Positions 42,628 through 49,987 of a stretch of DNA of 64,000 bases are shown piece after piece (within the stretch, counting starts at the first letter, position 1; every line of letters begins with the position of its first letter). A program made the translations under genes and the position numbers. Under the pieces are notes generated by a model. That model made no database searches, was not told the origin of the DNA, and saw only the letters and a list, made by a program, of their open reading frames with translations. This DNA comes from Labilithrix sp. (lineage in GTDB: Bacteria; Myxococcota_A; Polyangia; Polyangiales; Polyangiaceae), in the NCBI GenBank assembly GCA_019637225.1, contig JAHBWC010000021.1:1-64000 (forward strand), given 5' to 3'.

Positions 42628-44540
42628 TGATCCTGTCGCGCATCTGGTACGTCATCCTGGCCCTGCTCTTGGCCGCGGCGTACTACATCGTCGCGCTCGC
42701 CGTCGGGCAGTACAACCGCCGCAACCAGGCGGCGATGGAGGAGACGCTCAAGGCCGACAGCCAGGTCGTGAGCTGGGCGATGCAGGTCGACGCGCGCCGT
42801 CGCCTCGACGTCCTGCTCCTTCCCGCGGTCGACCCCAACATCGCCAAGGCGATCCGCGGCGCGAACGGCAAGGACGCCATCCCGGCCTCGTCGAAGGAAG
42901 AGGGCGTCAAGGCGCTCGTCGCGTTCAACGACAAGCTCCCCGCCGACTACAAGAACGACGTCCTGTTCATCGCCGACCGCGAGGGTCGCCTCGTCGCGCA
43001 GGTCGGCTACGACGCGGTCAACGGCTTCGGAGAGTTCGAGCTCGGCGGCTATCCGGCGGTGTTCGACGCGCTCCACGGCTTCCTCCGCGACGACACCTGG
43101 GTGTGGGGCGGGAAGATCGCGCGCGTCGTCACGCGTCCGGTCGAGGACGAGGTCGGCCAGCCGCCGATCGGCGCGGTCGTCGCGCTCCGCTGGGTCGACA
43201 ACTCCTTCGCGAAGGAGATCGGAAAGCGAACGCGCACGAACATCGCGTTCTTCGCGCTCGGCCAGCGCGTCGCCTCCGCGGCGAGCACCGACGGCTTCGA
43301 CGAGAACTCGCTCGAGGCGCTCGGCAGCGACCTCAAGGCGGTGAGCGAGGACAAGGGCTTCAAGGAGAACGGGCGCACCGACGTGCGGCCGCTCGGCGAC
43401 GACAAGGGCGGCGTTCTGTTCGTGCGCCTCCCTGGCGACGCATGGGAGCTCGGCGGCGGCTTCGCGGTCGCGCGCCCGAAGGTGGCGATCAACTCGCCCA
43501 CCGGCTTCATCGCCGGCGCCGACGACACCGACAAGAAGAACGTGAAGCTCTGGCTGGTCGGCGTCATCTTCGGCGCCGCGATGATCTTCGGCTTCCTCTT
43601 CTCGTTCCTCGAGCACTCGATGCCGATGCGCGAGATGAAGGTGCAGGCCGACAAGCTGAAGAACGGCCTGATCGACACGCTGAACCTGCCTCGCTTCCGG
43701 GGCGGCTACCGTCCCATCGCGACCGACATCAACGCGGGCATCCAGCGCGTGGTCGAGAAGGGCGGCGGCACGGCGCGCAAGCCCGCGGACCTCGAGTCGA
43801 TCCTCGGTCCGGTGCCCGCGCAGCCGAACATGAGCGCGTTCTCGTTCCCGCTGCCGGACGGCTCGGCGCCGCCGCAGCCCGTGCCCTCGAGCCCGGGCAG
43901 CTTCGCGGGCCCGAGCCCCGCGAGCCCCGCGGCGGCCGCGAACAATGGGCGCTTCCCTGGGGCGCCGCCGCCTCCGAACTCGCGTCCTGGGCCGCCGCCT
44001 CCGGTGAACGCCGCGCCGCCTTCGCCGGGCGCGTTCGGTCAGCCCGATCGGACGATGGCCATGCCCGGCGCGCCGCCTCCGGCCGCCGGTTACCACGGGG
44101 CGCCCCCTCCCGCCGCCGGCTCGCACAGCGCCACGGTCGCGGCCTCACCGCAGGCCGCGGGCAAGCTCAACGTGGCGCAGACCGCGCCTGCGCCGTTCCC
44201 GACGGGCGGCGGCGCGCCGCCGCCTCCCAAGAAGCTCGGCAAGGACGAGGACGAGCAGACGATGGTCGCCCAGCCCTCCGCCGACCTGATCAGCGCGGCG
44301 AGCGGCGCGAACCCCGCGCTCGATCCGGCCGCCGAGTGGCAGCAGGTCTACGAGGACTTCATCCGCACCAAGCGTGAGTGCGGCGAACCCACCGACGGCC
44401 TCACGTTCGAGAAGTTCCAGCAGACGCTGAAGAAGAACCGCGACGCGCTCATGCAGCGCCATGGGTGCAAGCGCGTGAAGTTCTCCGTCTACGTGAAAGA
44501 GGGGCGCGCGTCGCTCAAGGCGACGCCCGTCCGCGAGTGA
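42624..44540 (+). CDS. Membrane protein with periplasmic sensor-like region and MXAN_5187-like C-terminus
   Basis: The 638-residue protein has an N-terminal transmembrane helix, a periplasmic region of about 280 residues that reads like a Cache/4HB sensor (DVLFIADREGRLVAQVGYDAVNGFGEFELGGYPAVFDALHGFL), a second helix near 310-335 (LWLVGVIFGAAMIFGFLFSF), a Pro/Ala-rich low-complexity segment (about 400-530) and a C-terminal domain (EWQQVYEDFIRTKRECGEPTDG, LTFEKFQQTLKKNRDALMQRHGCKRVKFSVYVKEGRASLKAT). The last part resembles the C-terminus of Myxococcus MXAN_5187 as I recall it. Role unknown; likely an envelope sensor or adaptor with a cytosolic binding end. It overlaps the cupredoxin-like gene by 4 bp. 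Confidence 0.65.
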   Translation: MMILSRIWYVILALLLAAAYYIVALAVGQYNRRNQAAMEETLKADSQVVSWAMQVDARRRLDVLLLPAVDPNIAKAIRGANGKDAIPASSKEEGVKALVAFNDKLPADYKNDVLFIADREGRLVAQVGYDAVNGFGEFELGGYPAVFDALHGFLRDDTWVWGGKIARVVTRPVEDEVGQPPIGAVVALRWVDNSFAKEIGKRTRTNIAFFALGQRVASAASTDGFDENSLEALGSDLKAVSEDKGFKENGRTDVRPLGDDKGGVLFVRLPGDAWELGGGFAVARPKVAINSPTGFIAGADDTDKKNVKLWLVGVIFGAAMIFGFLFSFLEHSMPMREMKVQADKLKNGLIDTLNLPRFRGGYRPIATDINAGIQRVVEKGGGTARKPADLESILGPVPAQPNMSAFSFPLPDGSAPPQPVPSSPGSFAGPSPASPAAAANNGRFPGAPPPPNSRPGPPPPVNAAPPSPGAFGQPDRTMAMPGAPPPAAGYHGAPPPAAGSHSATVAASPQAAGKLNVAQTAPAPFPTGGGAPPPPKKLGKDEDEQTMVAQPSADLISAASGANPALDPAAEWQQVYEDFIRTKRECGEPTDGLTFEKFQQTLKKNRDALMQRHGCKRVKFSVYVKEGRASLKATPVRE

Positions 44541-44556
44541 CCACACGCGTCATTGT

Positions 44557-44759
44557 CGAGCGCCCGGCGTTCTGAATTGTGCGAGCTGGGCGCTCGGTCT
44601 AAACCAGCGAGCGTGAAGCTCGATCAGAATCCAGCTCGCGAAGCGAGCGCCGCGTGGGGTGGGGCCCTCGGAAAACCGCGCTTTTCCGGGGCGGGGCGGC
44701 GCGTGCCGCCCCGTGATGACAAGAAGCTAAATGGGCCGAGCCATGCTCGGTCATTTAGC
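44557..44759 (+). ncRNA. Structured leader or non-coding RNA candidate with six stem-loops
   Basis: The 228-bp gap before the FadL-type gene has six stems: 44557-44565 with 44588-44596 (perfect 9 bp), 44608-44612 with 44618-44622, 44634-44639 with 44643-44648, 44669-44675 with 44682-44688 (perfect 7 bp), 44693-44700 with 44705-44712 (perfect 8 bp, 4-nt loop) and 44726-44741 with 44745-44759 (15 pairs, one bulge, 3-nt loop). The segment GCTCGC at 44634-44639 can also pair with GCGAGC at 44581-44586 or 44607-44612, so alternative folds exist. The last stem ends 9 nt before the GTG. No T-tract follows, so plain termination is unlikely. I do not recognise a known riboswitch class. Confidence 0.5.
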
Positions 44760-44768
44760 GTTGCCGCC

Positions 44769-46445
44769 GTGCACCGCCGGACCCGCCACGCGCTGTGGGC
44801 CGCCTCGTTCGTCGTCCCGACGTTCGCGGCTCTCGTCTGTTCTCCACGCGACGCGCGCGCGTCGAACGTCACCGAGGTCCCGGACAACGGCTCCGAGCAG
44901 ATGGGCCGCGGCGGAGCGTGGGTCGCTCGCGCGAGCGATCCGCTCGCGACCACGTTCAACCCTGCGGGGCTCGCGGGCCAGCCGTCGCGGGTGACGATCC
45001 AGAGCAGCCTCATCTTCCACCACACGTGCTTCACGCGCATGAAGGCGGCGGGGGACACGAGCGTCGATCTCCTCGCCGACGGCGCCGGCCGGTTCCCGCG
45101 GGTGTGCAACGACATCGAGCCCGCCGTGAACCCGCAGATCGGCGCGACGCTGCGGATCAACGACCGCCTCGGCATCGGCGCGCTCGTCATGGGCCCGTCG
45201 TCGGCCGGCGAGAAGAACTGGCCGGAGTTCGTCGAGGACGGCGCCGGCACGCGCCGCCCGGCTCCGCAGCGCTACCTGCTCACGCGTCAGGCGGGCGTCA
45301 TCCTCACGCCGACCGTCGGCGTCGGCTACGAGGTCCTCGCGAACCTGCGCCTCGGCGTGAGCTTCGGCTGGGGCTTCGCCAAGATCAAGAACGCCGCGGC
45401 GACCGTCGCGCTGAACAGCGGCGGTCAGACGCCCGACAACGACGTGCGCGCGAACCTCCAGGTGAAGGACTACTTTATCCCGCGCGTGACGGGCGGCGCC
45501 CTCTGGAGCGTGACGCCCGAGATCGACTTCGCGGGCTGGTACCAGTGGACCGACGCGATCAACGCGACCGGCGACGTCGGTACGGCGACGAGCTTCTACA
45601 CCGCGGCGAACGCGCGCGGCGACGACAGCCGCGTCGGCTACGGCGACACGATCTTCAGCGACTGCGGGACCGGCCGCCCGCAGGACGAAGGCAAGTGCGG
45701 GAAGGGCGACAACGCGAAGGTGAAGTTCGTCATCCCGATGGAGGCGAAGGTCGGCTTTCGCTACCACCGGCCGCGCGTCTCGCTCGAAGAGGCGCAGACG
45801 CAGGCGTCGCCCGGGAAGTCGTTCCGGCGCGATCCGCTCGCGAACGATCTGTTCGACTTCGAGGTCGACCTCACCTGGGCGAACAACTCGGCGATCAACG
45901 CGCTCGAGGTCCGCTTCCCGAGCGATCCGAGCGGGTCAGGGCGCCTGCCGGTCTCGGGGATCAACTCGGAGGTCCCGCCGAACGCCGACCAGCCGCGCCA
46001 GTACCGCGACGTCTTCGGGATCCGCGTCGGCGGCGACTACAACGTCCTGCCCGACCGGCTCGCGGTCCGCGCGGGCGCCTACATCGAGACCAACGCCGGC
46101 CGGGAGCAGTTCCAGCACGTCGACTTCGCGGCCTCGCAGCGCATCGGCTTCGCGCTCGGCGGCACGTACCGCATCCGCCTCGGGAAAGATGCAGCGCGAA
46201 CGGACGCCATCGAGATCATGGCGGGCTACGGGCACACGTTCTTCGCCGATCAGACGCGCACCGACCGGAGCGCGAGCGGCATCGGCGCGGTCGCCGGCGC
46301 GCCGTGCCCCGGCGACGCCACCGTCACGGGCCCGAACCGCTGCAGCGACGGCACGCAGCGCTACCGTACGAGCTGGCCCGTGAACCTCGGCACGATCACC
46401 AACGCGCTGAACGTCATCAACGTCGGAGTGGCGTACAGGTTCTGA
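44769..46445 (+). CDS. FadL/TodX-type outer-membrane transport protein
   Basis: The 558-residue protein has a signal peptide (cleavage near ARA-SN at about 33), then the FadL N-terminal signature NGSEQMGRGGAWVARASDPLATTFNPAGLAG, and a long beta-barrel body ending in NVINVGVAYRF with a terminal Phe. FadL proteins move hydrophobic compounds such as fatty acids or aromatics across the outer membrane. It has paired Cys residues in loops (CFTRM..RVCND, DCGTGRPQDEGKCG, APCPGD..NRCSDG). GTG 44769 lies 9 nt after a strong stem-loop. The substrate is unknown. Confidence 0.85.
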   Translation: MHRRTRHALWAASFVVPTFAALVCSPRDARASNVTEVPDNGSEQMGRGGAWVARASDPLATTFNPAGLAGQPSRVTIQSSLIFHHTCFTRMKAAGDTSVDLLADGAGRFPRVCNDIEPAVNPQIGATLRINDRLGIGALVMGPSSAGEKNWPEFVEDGAGTRRPAPQRYLLTRQAGVILTPTVGVGYEVLANLRLGVSFGWGFAKIKNAAATVALNSGGQTPDNDVRANLQVKDYFIPRVTGGALWSVTPEIDFAGWYQWTDAINATGDVGTATSFYTAANARGDDSRVGYGDTIFSDCGTGRPQDEGKCGKGDNAKVKFVIPMEAKVGFRYHRPRVSLEEAQTQASPGKSFRRDPLANDLFDFEVDLTWANNSAINALEVRFPSDPSGSGRLPVSGINSEVPPNADQPRQYRDVFGIRVGGDYNVLPDRLAVRAGAYIETNAGREQFQHVDFAASQRIGFALGGTYRIRLGKDAARTDAIEIMAGYGHTFFADQTRTDRSASGIGAVAGAPCPGDATVTGPNRCSDGTQRYRTSWPVNLGTITNALNVINVGVAYRF

Positions 46446-46518
46446 CACCGCGGGCGGCTCGCGCGGGGCGCGCACGAGCGCGTAGCGACCCCTCGTCTTG
46501 GTGTTATGCTCCGAGGCC

Positions 46519-47481
46519 ATGAGCGAAGCGCCCCGTAAGGTCATCATCATCGGCTCCGGCCCCGCGGGCCACACGGCAGGCATCTACGCCGCCCGTGCGA
46601 ACCTCAAGCCTCTGATGTTCGAGGGGCTGGCGCGCGGCGGCATCCCCGGCGGCCAGCTGATGATCACGAACGACGTCGAGAACTACCCCGGCTTCCCCGA
46701 GAAGATCGCGGGGCCGACGCTGATGAAGCACTTCCGCGATCAGGGCGTCCACCAGGGCGTCGAGATCCGCACCGAGGACGTGAACAAGGTCGACCTCTCG
46801 AAGAAGGGCGCGTTCAAGGTCTGGGCGGGCGACGACAACAAGGAGTGGACGGCCGAGACCGTCATCATCGCGACGGGCGCGCAGGCCAAGTGGCTCGGCA
46901 TCCCGAGCGAGACCGCGCTGCAGGGCAAGGGCGTCAGCGCCTGCGCGGTGTGCGACGGCGCGTTCTTCCGCAAGCAGCCGGTCATGGTCATCGGCGGCGG
47001 CGACACGGCCATGGAAGAGGCGATGTACCTCTCGGGCCTCTGCTCGAAGGTCACGCTCGTCCACCGCCGCGACGAGTTCCGCGCCAGCAAGGCGATGCAG
47101 GACCGCGTCTTCAAGAACCCGAAGATCGAGATCCTCTACAACACCGAGGTCGACGAGATCCTCGACGTGTCGAAGGGCGAGGTCACGGGTGTGCGCGTCC
47201 GCAACAACAAGTCGAACGAGAAGATGGTCGTCGACGTGACCGGCTTCTTCGTCGCCATCGGCCACACCCCGAACAGCGATCTGTTCAAGGACTGGCTCGA
47301 GCTCCACGACAACGGCTACATCAAGACCAAGCCGGGGACGACGCAGACGTCGCTCGAAGGCGTCTTCGCGGCCGGCGACGTGCAGGACTTCGTCTTCCGC
47401 CAGGCGGTCACCGCCGCCGGGACCGGCTGCATGGCCGCGCTCGAGGCGGAGCGCTGGCTCGCGGCGAACTCGTCGCACTGA
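46519..47481 (+). CDS. trxB: Thioredoxin-disulphide reductase
   Basis: The 320-residue NADPH- and FAD-dependent enzyme reduces thioredoxin. FAD site GSGPAG at 12-17, redox pair Cys142-Cys145 (CAVC), NADPH site VIGGGDTAMEEA near 165-176 and VHRRDEFRASKAMQ, and the C-terminal GVFAAGDVQDFVFRQAVTAAGTGCMAALEAE are all intact. ATG 46519 was chosen; the ORF extends only 7 codons upstream. It heads a likely operon with a cyclic-nucleotide-binding protein and a tri-haem cytochrome. Confidence 0.95.
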   Translation: MSEAPRKVIIIGSGPAGHTAGIYAARANLKPLMFEGLARGGIPGGQLMITNDVENYPGFPEKIAGPTLMKHFRDQGVHQGVEIRTEDVNKVDLSKKGAFKVWAGDDNKEWTAETVIIATGAQAKWLGIPSETALQGKGVSACAVCDGAFFRKQPVMVIGGGDTAMEEAMYLSGLCSKVTLVHRRDEFRASKAMQDRVFKNPKIEILYNTEVDEILDVSKGEVTGVRVRNNKSNEKMVVDVTGFFVAIGHTPNSDLFKDWLELHDNGYIKTKPGTTQTSLEGVFAAGDVQDFVFRQAVTAAGTGCMAALEAERWLAANSSH

Positions 47482-47524
47482 TCGCATCTGGACGGCCGCA
47501 TCGTGGGAGGGCTACGCTGCGGCC

Positions 47525-48046
47525 GTGGCGAATGACTCGGCCGCTCCGGCCGTGCAGGAGCAAGACCGCGGCGACGCGTCGGGGGCGGAGCGCGAGGCGC
47601 AGCTCGCGAAGGTCCCGTTCTTCGAGGGGCTGACGCCCGAGGCGCTCGCGATGATCGCGAACGTCACGACGGAGGAGGTGCTCGCCTACGGGACGCGCCT
47701 CTTCCAGTACGGCGACCCCGGCGACAAGCTCTACATCATCCTCGAGGGCAAGGTCCGTATCTCGCGCGAGGTCGGCGGCATGGGCGAAGAGGCCCTCGCC
47801 GTCCTCGGTCCGGGCGAGGTCTTCGGCGAGATGGCGCTCCTCGACGAGTCGCCGCGCTCGGCCGGGGCCCTGGCGCACGAGCGTTGCCGCTTGCTCGTCA
47901 TCACGAAGGACGCCTTCGACGACCTGCTCTTTTTGCACAAGGACCTCGCGTACGAGGTCCTCTGGAGCTGCGTTCGCATGCTGGCGGCGCGCCTCCGGGA
48001 GACGAACGACAAGCTCACCTTCCTCTCGACGAGCGGTCGGTTCTGA
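47525..48046 (+). CDS. Cyclic nucleotide-binding domain protein
   Basis: The 173-residue protein is a single CNB domain (residues about 28-150): VPFFEGLTPEALAMIANVTTEEVLAYGTRLFQYGDPGDKLYIILEGKVRIS, GEVFGEMALLDESPRSAGALAHERCRLLVI, with the phosphate-binding cassette FGEMALLDESPRSA well kept, so it probably binds cAMP or cGMP. No output domain follows. GTG 47525 has no upstream alternative. It lies 43 bp downstream of trxB and its stop shares one base with the ATG of the tri-haem cytochrome gene. Confidence 0.85.
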   Translation: MANDSAAPAVQEQDRGDASGAEREAQLAKVPFFEGLTPEALAMIANVTTEEVLAYGTRLFQYGDPGDKLYIILEGKVRISREVGGMGEEALAVLGPGEVFGEMALLDESPRSAGALAHERCRLLVITKDAFDDLLFLHKDLAYEVLWSCVRMLAARLRETNDKLTFLSTSGRF

Positions 48047-48807
48047 TGACGTCCAGGCCTCTCGCGCGGACGATCGGGCGAGCCCGGTCGGCGTCGCCGC
48101 TCGCCCCCGCCCTCCGGGGCGGCGTCCTGGTCGGCGCGGCGGCCATCCTCGCCCTCTCGGCGGCCGCGACGACGGCGTGCGGACCCGGCGAGGGGTCGAC
48201 CGGACCCGGACCGCAGACGCCGCCGACCACGACCTCGCCGAGCGCGACGTCACCGCCCGCGACGTCGGGCTCCACGGGCGGGTCACGGCCGGGCCCCGCG
48301 ACCGGCGGCACGACGATGACGTCGCCCCCGTCGAGCCCGCCGCCCGCGCCGATGAAGGACGTCGCCCCGTCGACCATGGCGGCGAAGCTCCGCGATATCG
48401 GGCTCGATCCGACCGCGTTGCCACCCCTGAACAAGCTCGACGCCAAGACCCTCCGCGACGTGATGAACACCTTCACGAAGGCGCTCGGCGTTCAGTGCAG
48501 CCACTGCCACGAGAAGGACTTCCGCGCGCCGACCGCGAACAAGAAGATCGCGACCCACATGTGGAACGACTTCACGCGGGCGCTCGCGCTCGACGGTGAG
48601 CCGGCGGGCGCCGGCGCGCTCTACTGCGACAGCTGTCACGGAGGCCGCGCGCAGTTCCTCGACCGCCGCGACCTCGGCGCGCTCGGCGCATGGATGCAGG
48701 ACAACTACGTCGACAAGCTCCGTCGCGCGGACGGCAAGGACAACGGCTGTGACACCTGCCACGGCGATCCGTTCGAGGGGAAGATCCTCTCCAAGCTCTG
48801 GAAATGA
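48046..48807 (+). CDS. Tri-haem lipoprotein cytochrome c
   Basis: The 253-residue protein has a lipoprotein signal (Cys45 in ATTACGPG) and a Pro/Thr/Ser/Gly linker to about residue 105. The haem domain has three CxxCH motifs at 151-155 (CSHCH), 194-198 (CDSCH) and 235-239 (CDTCH). The first motif's context LRDVMNTFTKALGVQCSHCHEKD resembles the reaction-centre cytochrome c subunit family used in non-phototrophs for electron transfer. It should be anchored in the envelope. It is coupled to the CNB gene by a one-base overlap (TGATG). Its electron donor and acceptor are unknown. Confidence 0.8.
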   Translation: MTSRPLARTIGRARSASPLAPALRGGVLVGAAAILALSAAATTACGPGEGSTGPGPQTPPTTTSPSATSPPATSGSTGGSRPGPATGGTTMTSPPSSPPPAPMKDVAPSTMAAKLRDIGLDPTALPPLNKLDAKTLRDVMNTFTKALGVQCSHCHEKDFRAPTANKKIATHMWNDFTRALALDGEPAGAGALYCDSCHGGRAQFLDRRDLGALGAWMQDNYVDKLRRADGKDNGCDTCHGDPFEGKILSKLWK

Positions 48808-48905
48808 GCCACGCCAACGCGGCGAAGAGTGTGTTGAAAACCTGCGGACGGAGCCCGCGTAACATCTCGTAAATAGGGTCGAAATCGACAAACGGAGCCC
48901 GTTCC

Positions 48906-48934
48906 TTGACTCGGGTACGCGTGTTCAGTACGCT
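48906..48934 (+). promoter_or_regulatory. lexA promoter, apparently leaderless
   Basis: A -35-like TTGACT (48906-48911) and -10-like TACGCT (48929-48934) are separated by exactly 17 nt. A transcript starting the usual 6-8 nt after the -10 begins at or next to the GTG at 48942, so the lexA message would have little or no leader. The -10 is overlapped by the operator palindrome. Confidence 0.55.
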
Positions 48935-48938
48935 GAAC
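48923..48938 (+). promoter_or_regulatory. LexA operator (SOS box)
   Basis: A perfect palindrome GTTCAGTACGCTGAAC lies 4 bp before the GTG 48942 and overlaps the proposed -10. A GTTCAG-containing LexA site is documented for Myxococcus xanthus, so autoregulation of lexA is very likely. I did not find another obvious copy in front of other genes in the window. Confidence 0.75.
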
Positions 48939-48941
48939 AAC

Positions 48942-49619
48942 GTGCAAGGACTCACGCAACGTCAGCAGATGGTGCTCGACTTCATTCGCCAGTCGATCGC
49001 CGATCGCGGTTACCCGCCGACGCTGCGCGAGATCGGCGCGCGAATGGGGATCCGGTCGACCAACGGCGTCAACGATCACCTGCGCGCGCTCGAGCGCAAA
49101 GGCTACCTCACGCGCGAGGACATGAAGTCGCGCGCGCTCCGGCCCACCGCACACGCGAACAGTAATGCGGATCCCGCCGAGGCGCCGAACGGCCTGTCGA
49201 GCCTCCCGCCGCTGTCCGACGACGACGACGTCATCGACGTCCAGGTCCTCGGCCGCGTCGCCGCAGGGCTCCCGCTGTTCGCGGAAGAGCACGTCATCGA
49301 TACGGTGCGCGTCGACCGCGGTCTCCTCAAGGGCGGCCGTGAGGTGTTCGGCCTCCGCGTCCACGGCGACTCGATGATCGAGGCCGGCATCCTCAACGGC
49401 GACTACATCTTCGTCCGCAAGCAGCTGACCGCGAGCCGCGGCGACATCGTCGTCGCGCTCATCGGCGACGAGGCGACGGTGAAGTACTACTACCCCGAGA
49501 AGGATTACGTGCGCTTCCAGCCCGCCAACAAGGCGATGGCGCCTATCCTGGTCCGGGCGGTCGACTTCAAGCCGACGATGCTCCTCGGCGTCGTCGTCGG
49601 CGTGTTCCGTCGCCTCTGA
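48942..49619 (+). CDS. lexA: SOS repressor LexA
   Basis: The 225-residue repressor has an N-terminal winged helix ([53 protein letters not shown]), a linker and a C-terminal protease domain: cleavage site Ala108-Gly109 (VAAGLPLF), catalytic Ser144 (HGDSMIEAG) and Lys181 (EATVKYYY). A TTG at 48906 with a GGAG upstream is in frame and would add 12 codons, but it would place the promoter and operator inside the gene, so I prefer GTG 48942. Confidence 0.9.
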   Translation: MQGLTQRQQMVLDFIRQSIADRGYPPTLREIGARMGIRSTNGVNDHLRALERKGYLTREDMKSRALRPTAHANSNADPAEAPNGLSSLPPLSDDDDVIDVQVLGRVAAGLPLFAEEHVIDTVRVDRGLLKGGREVFGLRVHGDSMIEAGILNGDYIFVRKQLTASRGDIVVALIGDEATVKYYYPEKDYVRFQPANKAMAPILVRAVDFKPTMLLGVVVGVFRRL

Positions 49620-49642
49620 ACCCATCCGCAAGGTTTGTCCTT

Positions 49643-49987
49643 GTGTCGGTGCGTGCGGCGCTGGTACGTCTCGTAGCGTCGATGCGGGGCTATCTGCTGG
49701 CGGCGGTGGTCTGCGTGGGGTGGATGCAGGCGGGCTGCGGAGGCGTCTACTACGCCGTCTCCGTGAACGCCGCGGAGGCACGCCTCGAGCAGGCGCGCGC
49801 GATGGGCGCCGAGTCCGCCGCGCCGTACGAGTACTACTACGCGAAGGAACACCTCCGCGAGGCGCAGCACCACGCCTCGGAGGCGAGCTACGGCGACGCC
49901 GCGACGTACGCGGAGACCGCCGAGACCTACGCGCAGAAGGCGATCGATCTCATGCAGGCCTCGAAGCGAGGCGAGGGCGACAAGTGA
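49643..49987 (+). CDS. DUF4398-type helical lipoprotein
   Basis: The 114-residue protein has a lipoprotein signal (lipobox MQAGC) and one long helical region rich in Ala, Glu and Tyr (AEARLEQARAMGAESAAPYEYYYAKEHLREAQHHASEASYGDAATYAETAETYAQKAIDLM) of DUF4398 type. These proteins often precede OmpA-family proteins, as here: its stop overlaps the next GTG (GTGA). GTG 49643 or ATG 49682 both fit; the signal is present either way. Role: probably envelope anchoring with the OmpA partner. Confidence 0.75.
   Translation: MSVRAALVRLVASMRGYLLAAVVCVGWMQAGCGGVYYAVSVNAAEARLEQARAMGAESAAPYEYYYAKEHLREAQHHASEASYGDAATYAETAETYAQKAIDLMQASKRGEGDK

Noticed and set aside
44693-44712. Perfect 8-bp hairpin considered as a terminator of the upstream gene
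   Set aside because: No T-run follows and it is one of six stems in the same gap, so it is better seen as part of the larger structured region.
48906-48941. TTG start of lexA with a GGAG at 8-nt spacing
   Set aside because: It would put a good -35/-10 pair and the palindromic operator inside the coding region, and the added residues are not part of LexA. Kept as a real alternative in the lexA finding.
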